Below, one piece after another: positions 31,637-40,094 of a DNA stretch of 60,026 bases. Position 1 is the stretch's first letter, and each line of letters starts with the position of its first letter. Under the pieces are notes generated by a model that did not search any database, was not told where the DNA came from, and saw nothing but the letters and a program-made list of their open reading frames with translations. The position numbers were made by a program, and so were the translations under genes. This DNA is from Acidobacteriota bacterium. GTDB taxonomy: Bacteria; Acidobacteriota; Terriglobia; Bryobacterales; Bryobacteraceae. Location of the stretch: positions 1 through 60,026 of the forward strand of contig JAFDVU010000017.1 of assembly GCA_018268835.1 (NCBI GenBank). Direction: 5' to 3'.

Positions 31637-32980
31637 GTGAGCGAGAACGGAAAGTTCGATTTTCGGATGCTGCCCCTCACGCGCCGCGACGCGTTGCGGG
31701 GAGCCATGTTCGTTTCCGCGGGCCTGATGCTCGGCGGCAAACTGCCGGCCGTGGCCGCGCCCGCCGCGGGCAAGGCGAAGAGCGTGATCCAGATCTGGAT
31801 GTGGGGCGGACCGGCGCACCTGGATACCTTCGATCCGAAACCCGAGGCGGGCAGCGATTACTGCGGGCCGCTGGATAAGCCAATCGAGACCAACGTCAGC
31901 GGCATCCGCATCTGCGAGTTGCTGCCGCTGCTGGCCAAACAGGCCGACAAATATTCGCTGATCCGCAGCATGACCCACGGGGTCTACGCGCACGAGACCG
32001 CGTCCTACACGGTGCAGACCGGGCGCAACTCCGGCGGGCGCGACGTCTACCCGAGCGCGGGCGCCGTGGTGAGCCTCTTCAAAGGATACGGCGCCGGGTA
32101 CAAGGGCTTGATCCCGCCCTACATCGTACTTACCGAACCGCAGGGCCGTTTCTCCGAAGCCGGCTTCCTCGAGTCGAAATACAAGCCCTTCGCCACCGGC
32201 GGCGATCCGGCGCAGGCGAAGTTCGCGGTGGAAGGCGTGGTGGCCCCGGGCGTCACCGAGCAGCGGCAGAAGGAGCGGCGCGCGTACCTGCGCCAGATGG
32301 ACACGCTGGGCCGCATCCTCGCCGGCGACAAGTCGGTCAAGGCGTTCAACGATACCGAAGAGCAGGCCTACGAGCTGATCCTCGGCGACGCGGGCAAGGT
32401 TTTCGATCTCTCGCAGGAAAAGGACGACGTGCGCGACCGCTACGGGCGCACCACGTTCGGGCAATCCTGCCTGGTGGCGCGTCGGCTGGTGGAGCGCGGC
32501 GTGCCCTACATCACCATCAACTACCGCGGCGATTGGGACACCCACAAGCAGAACTTCCAGACCATGCGCCGCCGCCTGCCGGAGATGGACAAGGGCATGT
32601 CGTCGCTGATCCAGGACCTCTCCGACCGCGGGCTGCTTTCGAGCACGATCGTGTGGTGGAACGGCGAGTTCGGGCGCAGTCCGAAGGTGATGTGGGAAGC
32701 GCCGTGGAACGGCGGGCGCAACCATTGGGGCGCGGTCTTCAGCGCGCTGGTGGCGGGCGGCGGATTCAAGGGCGGGCACGTGGTGGGCGCCAGCGACGAG
32801 CGCGGCGAAGAGGTGAAGGACCGCCCTGTGTACCCGGCCGACCTGTTGGCCAGCATGTACGAACTGCTCGGGATCGATACCGAAGCCAGGTTGCCGCATC
32901 CTACCGGGCTCGACACGCGCGTCATCCCGTTGGCGGGCGAAGGCGTCAAAATGGCCGGCCGGTTGAAGGAGATTCTGTGA
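31637..32980 (+). CDS. DUF1501 domain-containing exported protein
   Basis: This 447-residue protein is of the DUF1501 family, which is distantly related to sulfatases and alkaline phosphatases. It has a Tat-type leader (LTRRDALRGAMFVSAGLML), the block IQIWMWGGPAHLDTFDPK, then NHWGAVFSALVAGGGFKGGHVVG and a C-terminal YELLGIDTEARL. Start is GTG at 31637 with AAGGAG six bases before. It is paired with a DUF1549/1553 gene upstream, as is usual for this family, and overlaps the next gene start (GTGA). The molecular function of the pair is not established. Confidence 0.87.
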   Translation: MSENGKFDFRMLPLTRRDALRGAMFVSAGLMLGGKLPAVAAPAAGKAKSVIQIWMWGGPAHLDTFDPKPEAGSDYCGPLDKPIETNVSGIRICELLPLLAKQADKYSLIRSMTHGVYAHETASYTVQTGRNSGGRDVYPSAGAVVSLFKGYGAGYKGLIPPYIVLTEPQGRFSEAGFLESKYKPFATGGDPAQAKFAVEGVVAPGVTEQRQKERRAYLRQMDTLGRILAGDKSVKAFNDTEEQAYELILGDAGKVFDLSQEKDDVRDRYGRTTFGQSCLVARRLVERGVPYITINYRGDWDTHKQNFQTMRRRLPEMDKGMSSLIQDLSDRGLLSSTIVWWNGEFGRSPKVMWEAPWNGGRNHWGAVFSALVAGGGFKGGHVVGASDERGEEVKDRPVYPADLLASMYELLGIDTEARLPHPTGLDTRVIPLAGEGVKMAGRLKEIL

Positions 32981-35196
32981 GACCGGCGCTGCTTCCGCTG
33001 GTGGCGGCGCTGGCCGCGTCCGCGCAGCCGCCCGTACCGCACGCCGGCTACGTGTATCCCGCCGGCGGGCGGCAGGGCGAGACGCTGGAGATCACGCTGG
33101 GCGGACAGAACCTGATCAATGCGAACAATGCCTACATCACGGGCGACGGTGTAACCGTCTCGGTGGTGGAGTACCGCCGGCCGATGACCTTCAACGAAGC
33201 CAACACGCTGCGCGACGAAATGCAGGCGCTCAACAAGAAGCGCACCGAGAAGCCCGGTTCGCTCACCCCGGAGGAGCGCGCGCGCCTGGAGGAGATCCGG
33301 CAGAAGCTGCTCCGCTTCATCCCGCGCCCGCAGAATCCTTCGATTGCCGAAAACGTCGCGCTGCGCGTGGAGATCGCGTCCAACGCCGCGCCGGGCGCGC
33401 GCGAATTGCGGGTAGCCACGCCCGCCGGCACGACCAATCCGGTGGTCTTCATCGTGGGCACGTTGCCGGAGGCGGTGCGTCCGGCGGCGGAGCCGTGGTC
33501 GGCGCCGGGACTGGTGGTGCGCCCGGCGGCGCAGCGCGCGCTCAAGCTCAGCACCTCACCCACTCCGCCGGTGGATCTCACGCTGCCGGTGGTGGCCAAC
33601 GGCCAGATCATGCCCGGCGCCGTGGATCGCTACCGTTTCCAGGCGGCGAAGGGGCAGCACATCGTGATCCAGGCGGCGGTGCGCCAATTGGTCCCGTACA
33701 TCTCCGACGCCGTTCCAGGCTGGTTTCAGGCTGCGCTCACGCTGCGCGATCCCTCCGGCCGCGAAATCGCGCAGGCGGACCACTACCGCTTCCATCCGGA
33801 CCCGGTGATCGAGTGCGACATCCCCGCCGGCGGAACGTACACGGTGGAGATCCACGATTCGATCTACCGCGGGCGCGAGGACTTCGTTTACCGGCTGACC
33901 GTGGGAGAGGTGCCGTTCCTCACCAGCATCTATCCGCTGGGTACGCGCGGCGGCGCGAAGGGCGCGGTCCAGGTGCGCGGGTGGAACCTGCCGGTCACGA
34001 AGCTGAATCCGGTCACGAAGGGCAAGAGCGGCATCGAACTGCTGAGCGTTTCGGGGTCGAACGCGCTGCCGTTCGCGGTGGACGATTTGCCGGAGGCGAC
34101 GGAAAAGGAGGGCAACAATCAGCGGCAGTCGGCGCAGAAGGTTAAGCTGCCGGTGATCGTCAACGGGCGCATCGACCGGGCCGGCGATACGGATTGGTTC
34201 CGCTTCGACGGGCGGGCGAACGAGGAGATCGTGGCCGACGTGATGGCGCGGAGGCTGGATTCGCCGATGGATTCGGTGTTGCGGGTGTTCGATAAGGCCG
34301 GCAAACAACTCGCAATCAACGACGATTTCGACGATTCGGGCAGCCCGCTACAGACCCACCACGCGGATTCGCACATCAACTACAAGCTGCCCGCCAACGG
34401 CACTTACTACGTGGAGATTGCCGATGCCCAGCATCAGGGCGGGCCGGAATACGGCTACCGGCTGCGCATCAGTCATCCGCGTCCGGACTACGAACTGCGG
34501 GTGACGCCGGCGAGCCTGACCGCGCGCAGCGGCGGCTCGGTGCCGGTTACGGTGTATGCGATCCGCCGCGACGGGTTCGCGGGCGAGATCGCGCTCAAGT
34601 TGAAGGACGCGCCGGCTGGGTTCGGGATTGCCGGCGGGATCATCCCGGCGGGACAGAACAGCGTGCGCGTGACGCTCGCGGCGCCGGTGGGGCGGCTGGA
34701 GAGTCCGCACCGCGTGGCCATCGAAGGCCGGGCCACGGTGCAGGGCAGGGAAGTGCGGCGCACCGCGGAGGCGGCCGAGGACATGATGCAGGCGTTCTAC
34801 TACCACCACCTGGTGCCGGCGGGCGACCTGCTGGTGCGGGTGCTCGGTCCGCAGCCTCCGGTGCCGTGGAAACCGTTCCCGGAGAAAACGGCGGTGCGGC
34901 TGGCCGTGGGCGGGGAGACGCAGATTCAGGTGCCGGTGCCGGCGCGCCGCATGATCGAGCAGGTCCAGTTCAGCCTGAACGATCCTCCGGAGGGGATCAC
35001 TGTGGAGAAGGTGGTGCCCGGGCGCGACGGGGTCGCGGTCACGCTGCGCGCGGACGCCAAGGTGAAGCCGGGGTTGAAAGGGAACCTGATCCTGGAAGCT
35101 TACGTGGAGCGCCAGGTGAACGCCAAGCAGGTCCAGCGGAGGAAGCAGCCGCTGGGCACGCTGCCGGCGGTCCCGTTCGAGGTCGTGGCCAGGTAG
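32977..35196 (+). CDS. Secreted protein with PPC (bacterial pre-peptidase C-terminal) domains
   Basis: The start is the GTG at 32977, which overlaps the previous stop; the frame is open for another 148 codons upstream, but that part is only a shadow of the DUF1501 gene. The 739-residue product has a signal peptide (MRPALLPLVAALAASAQ), an Ig/IPT-like N-terminal segment (GGRQGETLEITLGGQNL), and two PPC beta-sandwich domains. The second PPC domain is clear: GRIDRAGDTDWFRFDGRA, AINDDFDDSG, NGTYYVEIADAQH. It is a likely cell-surface or secreted binding protein that works with the DUF1549 and DUF1501 partners. No protease domain is present. Confidence 0.82.
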   Translation: MRPALLPLVAALAASAQPPVPHAGYVYPAGGRQGETLEITLGGQNLINANNAYITGDGVTVSVVEYRRPMTFNEANTLRDEMQALNKKRTEKPGSLTPEERARLEEIRQKLLRFIPRPQNPSIAENVALRVEIASNAAPGARELRVATPAGTTNPVVFIVGTLPEAVRPAAEPWSAPGLVVRPAAQRALKLSTSPTPPVDLTLPVVANGQIMPGAVDRYRFQAAKGQHIVIQAAVRQLVPYISDAVPGWFQAALTLRDPSGREIAQADHYRFHPDPVIECDIPAGGTYTVEIHDSIYRGREDFVYRLTVGEVPFLTSIYPLGTRGGAKGAVQVRGWNLPVTKLNPVTKGKSGIELLSVSGSNALPFAVDDLPEATEKEGNNQRQSAQKVKLPVIVNGRIDRAGDTDWFRFDGRANEEIVADVMARRLDSPMDSVLRVFDKAGKQLAINDDFDDSGSPLQTHHADSHINYKLPANGTYYVEIADAQHQGGPEYGYRLRISHPRPDYELRVTPASLTARSGGSVPVTVYAIRRDGFAGEIALKLKDAPAGFGIAGGIIPAGQNSVRVTLAAPVGRLESPHRVAIEGRATVQGREVRRTAEAAEDMMQAFYYHHLVPAGDLLVRVLGPQPPVPWKPFPEKTAVRLAVGGETQIQVPVPARRMIEQVQFSLNDPPEGITVEKVVPGRDGVAVTLRADAKVKPGLKGNLILEAYVERQVNAKQVQRRKQPLGTLPAVPFEVVAR

Positions 35197-36657
35197 CTAC
35201 GGGTAAGGGAAGTATGCGGGCTCGATGGCCGCGCGCGTCCCGCCGGCTTCGAAGATGCGTTCGGCAAGCCGCTGGCGGAGGTGGTCGGAGACGGCCTGGT
35301 ACTGCACGTTGCCAGCCAGGTTGACGTGCTGGTAGGGGTCGGCGTGGAGGTCGTAGAGCATGTGCTCCACGTAGCGGTCGCTGCCGGGGATGGGCTTCCA
35401 TGCCTGGGTTTTCGGGACGGCGGCGGCCAGCGTGTACTGCGGCGTTCGCACACCCCGGAAGGTCATGAACTCGTTCATTTCGAAGTAGGCCTCGTTGCGC
35501 CATCCCTCGGTCTTGCGGTCGAGCAGGGGCAGGAAGCTGTGTCCCTGCATGGTTCCGGGGATGGGCAGGCCGGCGGCGGCGAGCAGTGAGGGAGCCAGAT
35601 CCACCTGGCTGACCAGTTCGGGGATCTGGATCGAGCGGTTGAATCCCGGCCCTTCGATCACCAGCGGGATGTGGATGGAGCTCTCGTGCGGGCTGCGCTT
35701 GTACTCGCTGTTGCGGGTCTTGAAGTGGCAGGCGTGATCGCTCACGAACATCACGATGGTGTTGCGGTCGAGACCGGTTTCGGCGAGGGTCTCGCGAATG
35801 GTTCCGACGGTCTCGTCCATCTTCGCGACGCACGCGAAGTAGTCCGATAGCTGACTGGGCCAGGATCCGGGAAGGGGCCGTAGGTCCTGCGGGATGAAGG
35901 GATTCTTGTACCGCCCGGCGTACTCCTTGGGCGGAATGAAAGCGTCCTTGTCGTTCTGGTGGTGAACCTCCAGGTAAGACAGGGTCAGGAAGAACGGCGA
36001 CTTGGCCGAGCGCAGGAAGCGCTGGGCCAGCGAGGTCATGAAATCGCTGCGGTAGACGCCGGAGAAGTGGAGCGGCTTGCCGTCGTTGTCGTAAAGGTCA
36101 CCCTCGTAGGGTTGAGAAGTGAATTCCAGGACGTTGGATGCCTGCCACAGGTCGAGAAAGCCACCGCGATTCTCGGGGCGCACGGGTCCGTTGGCGCCGC
36201 GTTCGGCCGGGTTGCCGGCGTTGCCCGCCAGGTGCCACTTTCCGATGTAGTTGGCTGAATAGCCCGCTTGCCGGAGCGACGAAGCCAGCGTGGTCGCGTC
36301 GGGTTTCAGGCCGATACCATTGCGCCAGACGCCGTGCCGGCTGGAGTATTGACCGGTGAAGATGCTGCCGCGCGCGGGAGCACACACCGATTGGCTCGAG
36401 ATGGCGTTCCGGAACAGGACGCCGCGATTGGCCATGGCGTCGATGTTCGGAGTCAGGTTCATGGGATTGAGCCCCATGGCTCCGACGCAATCCCAACGGA
36501 ACTGGTCGGAGATGATCATGACGATATTCGGCCGCGCGGCAGCGGACTGCGCGGCGGCGTCCGGCGCGCCGGCGGCGAGGGGCGCGAGCGCGGCGGAGGC
36601 GGACTGGAGCAAGGACCTGCGGGAAACACCGTGGCGCGGGTTGGAGGAATGGTTCAT
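35197..36657 (-). CDS. Exported sulfatase (second copy, different subgroup)
   Basis: This 486-residue type I sulfatase has a Tat leader (SRRSLLQSASAALAPLAAG). The signature is VCAPARGSIFTGQ, with formylglycine precursor Cys92, Pro94 and Arg96. Asp51 in ISDQFRWD and the later MFVSDHACHF supply metal-site residues. C-terminal HMLYDLHADPYQHVNLAG is the family tail. It is convergent with the PPC gene with no spacer (their stop codons abut) and follows the TonB-receptor gene on the same strand after 34 bases, so the sulfated substrate may be imported by that receptor. The substrate is not specified by the sequence. Confidence 0.9.
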   Translation of the reverse strand: MNHSSNPRHGVSRRSLLQSASAALAPLAAGAPDAAAQSAAARPNIVMIISDQFRWDCVGAMGLNPMNLTPNIDAMANRGVLFRNAISSQSVCAPARGSIFTGQYSSRHGVWRNGIGLKPDATTLASSLRQAGYSANYIGKWHLAGNAGNPAERGANGPVRPENRGGFLDLWQASNVLEFTSQPYEGDLYDNDGKPLHFSGVYRSDFMTSLAQRFLRSAKSPFFLTLSYLEVHHQNDKDAFIPPKEYAGRYKNPFIPQDLRPLPGSWPSQLSDYFACVAKMDETVGTIRETLAETGLDRNTIVMFVSDHACHFKTRNSEYKRSPHESSIHIPLVIEGPGFNRSIQIPELVSQVDLAPSLLAAAGLPIPGTMQGHSFLPLLDRKTEGWRNEAYFEMNEFMTFRGVRTPQYTLAAAVPKTQAWKPIPGSDRYVEHMLYDLHADPYQHVNLAGNVQYQAVSDHLRQRLAERIFEAGGTRAAIEPAYFPYP

Positions 36658-36691
36658 AGTGATGGTCTCTTCGAGTCGGCGGTGTGCGGGA

Positions 36692-39600
36692 TCAGAACAG
36701 GAATTTCAAGCCGAGTTGCATTTCGCGCATGGAGTTGGAGAGGCTGGTGATGCTGCCTCCCTGGGCGATGTCCACGCGGCTGTTCGGCTGGCCGAATTGC
36801 GGGTGATTCAGGAAGTTGAACGATTCGGCGCGAAATTGTAGTTCGCTCCCCTCTTTGAGACTGCTGAGGGAGAAGCGTTTGAAGAGGCTGAAATCCACGT
36901 TGGTGGCTCCGGGAGCGAACAGAATGTTGCGTCCGGCGTTGCCGTATAAATATTGCGCCGGGCTGACGAACGCGCTCTTATCGAACCAGTTCTGGATGCT
37001 TCGCTGGCCGGAGGGAAGGTTGCCGTCGGCGAGACGGTTGGGGCGGGCGGCGCCGGTATTGGCGCTGCTGACTCCCAACGACGGCGTGAAGGGCTGCCCG
37101 GTGTGGGCGGTAAGAATCGCGTTAGCCTGCCATCCGCCGGCGACGGCGTTCAACGCACGGTTGTGGATATCGAAATGGCGTCCGTGGCCGAACGGGAGGT
37201 CATACAGCGCGCTCGCCACGAAGCGGTGGCGCATGTCGCCCGCGCTGAGCGAGTATTCCCAGTTCACGTTGTCCACGTTGCGCAGCGAGAGATCGCCGAT
37301 CAACTGCTCCCCTCCGTTATCGAGAGACCGGCTGTAGGTGTATGACGCCAGCAGGGAGAATCCGCTGGAGTAGCGGCGTTCGGCCCGCAGCTCGAGTGCG
37401 TTGTAGCGCGAGACTCCCATGGGCAACTGGGCGTTGATGTTGTTGAAGCCCGGGTAGGGGCGGCGCGAAGCGACCGATCCGGGACCGGCGTAGGGCTGGT
37501 TGAGGTTGTAGCCGAGCGGCATGCCGGTGGCACGCGTACCCACGTAGTTGCCTTCGAGCACGTATTGTCCGAGTTGTTTCTGCGCGCCGAAGCTCCAGTG
37601 ATAGACCTTTCCGTTCTGCATGTCGGGCGAGAAGGCGACCAGGTTCACGGAATTGAAGTTCAGGGCGGTGACCGAATTGGCGGGGAAGCCGCTGGAGAGG
37701 AAAAGGGCGGGCGTAATGTTGTCGGTGGGGTAGGAATTGCTGATGGCGTAGGGAGGGTTGGCCGGCAGGCGTCCGGAAGCGCCGATGAAGGGGTCGTCGG
37801 CAAAGAACATACCGGCGCCGCCGCGGATCACCAAAGACGGTGTCGCCTGGTAGGCGAAGCCGAGGCGGGGAGCGAAGTTATGCCAGGCGATTTGCATGAG
37901 GGAGCGGCTGTCGAGTCCGGCAGGTACGTTCTCCACGTAGGCTGCGGGGACGCCGGCGGGCACGTTGTTGTTGGCAAAGGCGAGCTTGCCGTCGGCGGGA
38001 AAGAAGTTCGCCTGCTGGTCGTGGCGTTCGACGGGCTGGGTCCAGAGCTCCCAGCGCAGTCCGGCGTTGATGGTGAGTTTGGGCGAGAGCTTCCAGTCGT
38101 CCTGGACAAAGGCGCCGCTGTACTTGTAGCGGATATCGCCCGCGAGGAAGTTGCTGATGCCGCTGCTGGAGGGAATGCCCAGCATGAAATCGGCCATGCC
38201 GGAACCGGTCTTGGAGCGATTCTGCGGATCCTGCGAGAAGGCTCCATTGAAGCTGTAGGTTCCACGCGCGCTCGAGGAAATCGAAAACCAACTGCGGACA
38301 TTTCGGAAAGTGCCGCCGAATTTGAGATTGTGGTTGCCGAGCACGAGCGAGATGTGGTCTTCGAAGGTGAGGGCCTCGGAGATCTTGCTGTTGGGCAGGA
38401 AGGTTGCTTCGCCGATTGTGGTGAAGCCGGAGATGGACATGCTGGGCAGGCCGGCCACGCCGGGCTGGGCGGGAATGCCTCCGAGGCCGTACTGGTTGTC
38501 GATGTAATCGTTGACGAAGGGCTGGAGAGCGTCCTGGATGCGGTTGTAGCCGGCGCGGAATTCATTCACCATGCGGGCGCTGAAGGTGTGGGTTTCGCCG
38601 AGCGCGGCGCCATTGCCGACGGTCGATTTGATGGACTGTTGAAACGTGGTGCTGCCGACGAGCGGTGGAGCGAACGGTCCGGGGTGATTGTAGTCGTTGG
38701 TGAAGTAGCTGTAGCGCGCAAAAAAGTTGTCGCTTTGGGAGAGTTGCAGGTCGTGGCGGAAGTCGAAGCGGTTGGTCGTCTGCGCCTGCACCGGGCTGGT
38801 GACGTAGTTATTAAAGGATGCGCCGGTGGTCGCGGCCGGGACCAGGGCAAGGAGCTTGGCGGCGGCCGGATCGAAGCGTGCGGCCGGGAGCCGGTTGGCG
38901 GGAAACGCCGTGCGGGAATAAACGCCGCCGCCGAGGCTGACAGTGGAGGAAGGATCGAACAGGGCGGGTTGGCCGGCGAAGTCCCCGGTGCGCATGGCGG
39001 CGGTGGGGACCGTGGTGACGTAGGTGATGCCGTCGCGTTCGAGGGTTTGTTCCCAGCTACCGAATAGGAAAGCCTTGTTCTTCACGATGGGTCCGCCCAG
39101 GGTCCCGCCGAACTGGTTGCGCCGCAGCTCCGGCTTGGCCGCGGTGGGGCTGGCGAAGTAGTTGCGGGCGTCGAAGAGATCGTTGCGGACGAATTCGAAC
39201 GCATCTCCGTGCAACCGATTCGTGCCGCCCTTGATGCTCGCGTTGACCACCGCGCCGGCCGAGTATCCGTACTCGGCCGAGTAATTGTTCGTCTCGACCT
39301 TGAATTCCTGGACCGCGTCCACCGACGGCTGCACCACCACCGGGGAACTGTTCTGCTGATCGACCACTTTGGAGTTGTTGTCCACGCCATCGAGCAGGAA
39401 GTTGTTGAGCTGTGCCCGAACGCCGTTGGCGATGAAGGAGCCGCCGGCCACATTGCGGTCGCCCGGTTTGGCTTCCAGGACTCCGGTGGACAGCTTGGCG
39501 AGTTGCAGATAGTTGCGTCCGTTCAAGGGGAGATCGGAAACGGCGCGGGTTTCGATCAACTGGCCGACGCTCGCAGTGGAACTCTCCAGCATGGGTGCGG

Positions 39601-39970
39601 ATGCCGTGACCTCCACACTCTCAGTGGTGCTGCCAACCTTCAGGCTGAAGTCGATTCGGGCCACCTGGCTGATCACGAGGTTGATGTTGGTGCGGGTCAC
39701 GGTGCCGAAGCCCTGGCGGCTGACCGCGATCCGGTAGGGCCCGCCGGGCGGGAGGTTGGAGAAGTCGTAGTTACCGCTCTCGTTGGACTGTGCCTCCCAA
39801 TGGAGACCGGTACTGGTATTGACAAGCCGGATGTCGGCGCCGGGCACGACGGCTCCGGACGAGTCGGTCAGGAGTCCGGTGATTTCGGCGGTGGGTTGCT
39901 GTGCCAGCGCCGCGGTGACGAGACTGCCGGCGAACAACAAGGAAAACACGATCGGAGACATTCTGCACAT
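36692..39970 (-). CDS. TonB-dependent-receptor-like outer membrane protein with carboxypeptidase-regulatory-like domain
   Basis: This 1092-residue outer membrane protein is of the large acidobacterial OmpA-related/TonB receptor-like group. It has a signal peptide (MSPIVFSLLFAGSLVTAALAQ), a CarboxypepD_reg-like beta-sandwich (TAEITGLLTDSSGAVVPGADI), a plug-like region (RAVSDLPLNGRNYLQLAKL, DGVDNNSKVVDQQNSSP) and a long beta-barrel ending in MQLGLKFLF with terminal Phe. I use the ATG at 39970 because GAGAGG lies seven bases upstream; an upstream ATG at 40018 lacks such a site. Probable role is uptake of a large organic ligand. It is divergent from a ToxR-like regulator. Confidence 0.88.
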   Translation of the reverse strand: MCRMSPIVFSLLFAGSLVTAALAQQPTAEITGLLTDSSGAVVPGADIRLVNTSTGLHWEAQSNESGNYDFSNLPPGGPYRIAVSRQGFGTVTRTNINLVISQVARIDFSLKVGSTTESVEVTASAPMLESSTASVGQLIETRAVSDLPLNGRNYLQLAKLSTGVLEAKPGDRNVAGGSFIANGVRAQLNNFLLDGVDNNSKVVDQQNSSPVVVQPSVDAVQEFKVETNNYSAEYGYSAGAVVNASIKGGTNRLHGDAFEFVRNDLFDARNYFASPTAAKPELRRNQFGGTLGGPIVKNKAFLFGSWEQTLERDGITYVTTVPTAAMRTGDFAGQPALFDPSSTVSLGGGVYSRTAFPANRLPAARFDPAAAKLLALVPAATTGASFNNYVTSPVQAQTTNRFDFRHDLQLSQSDNFFARYSYFTNDYNHPGPFAPPLVGSTTFQQSIKSTVGNGAALGETHTFSARMVNEFRAGYNRIQDALQPFVNDYIDNQYGLGGIPAQPGVAGLPSMSISGFTTIGEATFLPNSKISEALTFEDHISLVLGNHNLKFGGTFRNVRSWFSISSSARGTYSFNGAFSQDPQNRSKTGSGMADFMLGIPSSSGISNFLAGDIRYKYSGAFVQDDWKLSPKLTINAGLRWELWTQPVERHDQQANFFPADGKLAFANNNVPAGVPAAYVENVPAGLDSRSLMQIAWHNFAPRLGFAYQATPSLVIRGGAGMFFADDPFIGASGRLPANPPYAISNSYPTDNITPALFLSSGFPANSVTALNFNSVNLVAFSPDMQNGKVYHWSFGAQKQLGQYVLEGNYVGTRATGMPLGYNLNQPYAGPGSVASRRPYPGFNNINAQLPMGVSRYNALELRAERRYSSGFSLLASYTYSRSLDNGGEQLIGDLSLRNVDNVNWEYSLSAGDMRHRFVASALYDLPFGHGRHFDIHNRALNAVAGGWQANAILTAHTGQPFTPSLGVSSANTGAARPNRLADGNLPSGQRSIQNWFDKSAFVSPAQYLYGNAGRNILFAPGATNVDFSLFKRFSLSSLKEGSELQFRAESFNFLNHPQFGQPNSRVDIAQGGSITSLSNSMREMQLGLKFLF

Positions 39971-40050
39971 GGGTAGCCCTCTCAGCGACGGAGGTCGAAG
40001 ACTTACATGGCAATTCATACGCCCAGTTCCCGGGGATGTCCAGAAAACTG

Positions 40051-40080
40051 GTCTAAAACTGTATAAAACGGTATAAAATG
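40051..40080. promoter_or_regulatory. Three helically phased decamer repeats, candidate operator
   Basis: Three tandem ten-base units begin at 40051, 40061 and 40071, each of form GT(C/A)TAAAA plus two variable bases. A weaker unit (CAGAAAACTG) precedes them at 40041. A period of one helical turn is what OmpR/PhoB-type winged-helix proteins recognise, and the gene immediately to the right encodes such a domain. The site lies in the 124-base gap between the divergent TonB-receptor and regulator genes. Confidence 0.6.
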
Positions 40081-40094
40081 CTTCGAAGTTGCTG

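Noticed and set aside
32533..32976. N-terminal extension of the PPC protein by 148 codons
   Set aside because: It overlaps the DUF1501 gene in another frame. The GTG at 32977 begins a clear signal peptide and overlaps the stop in the usual coupled way.
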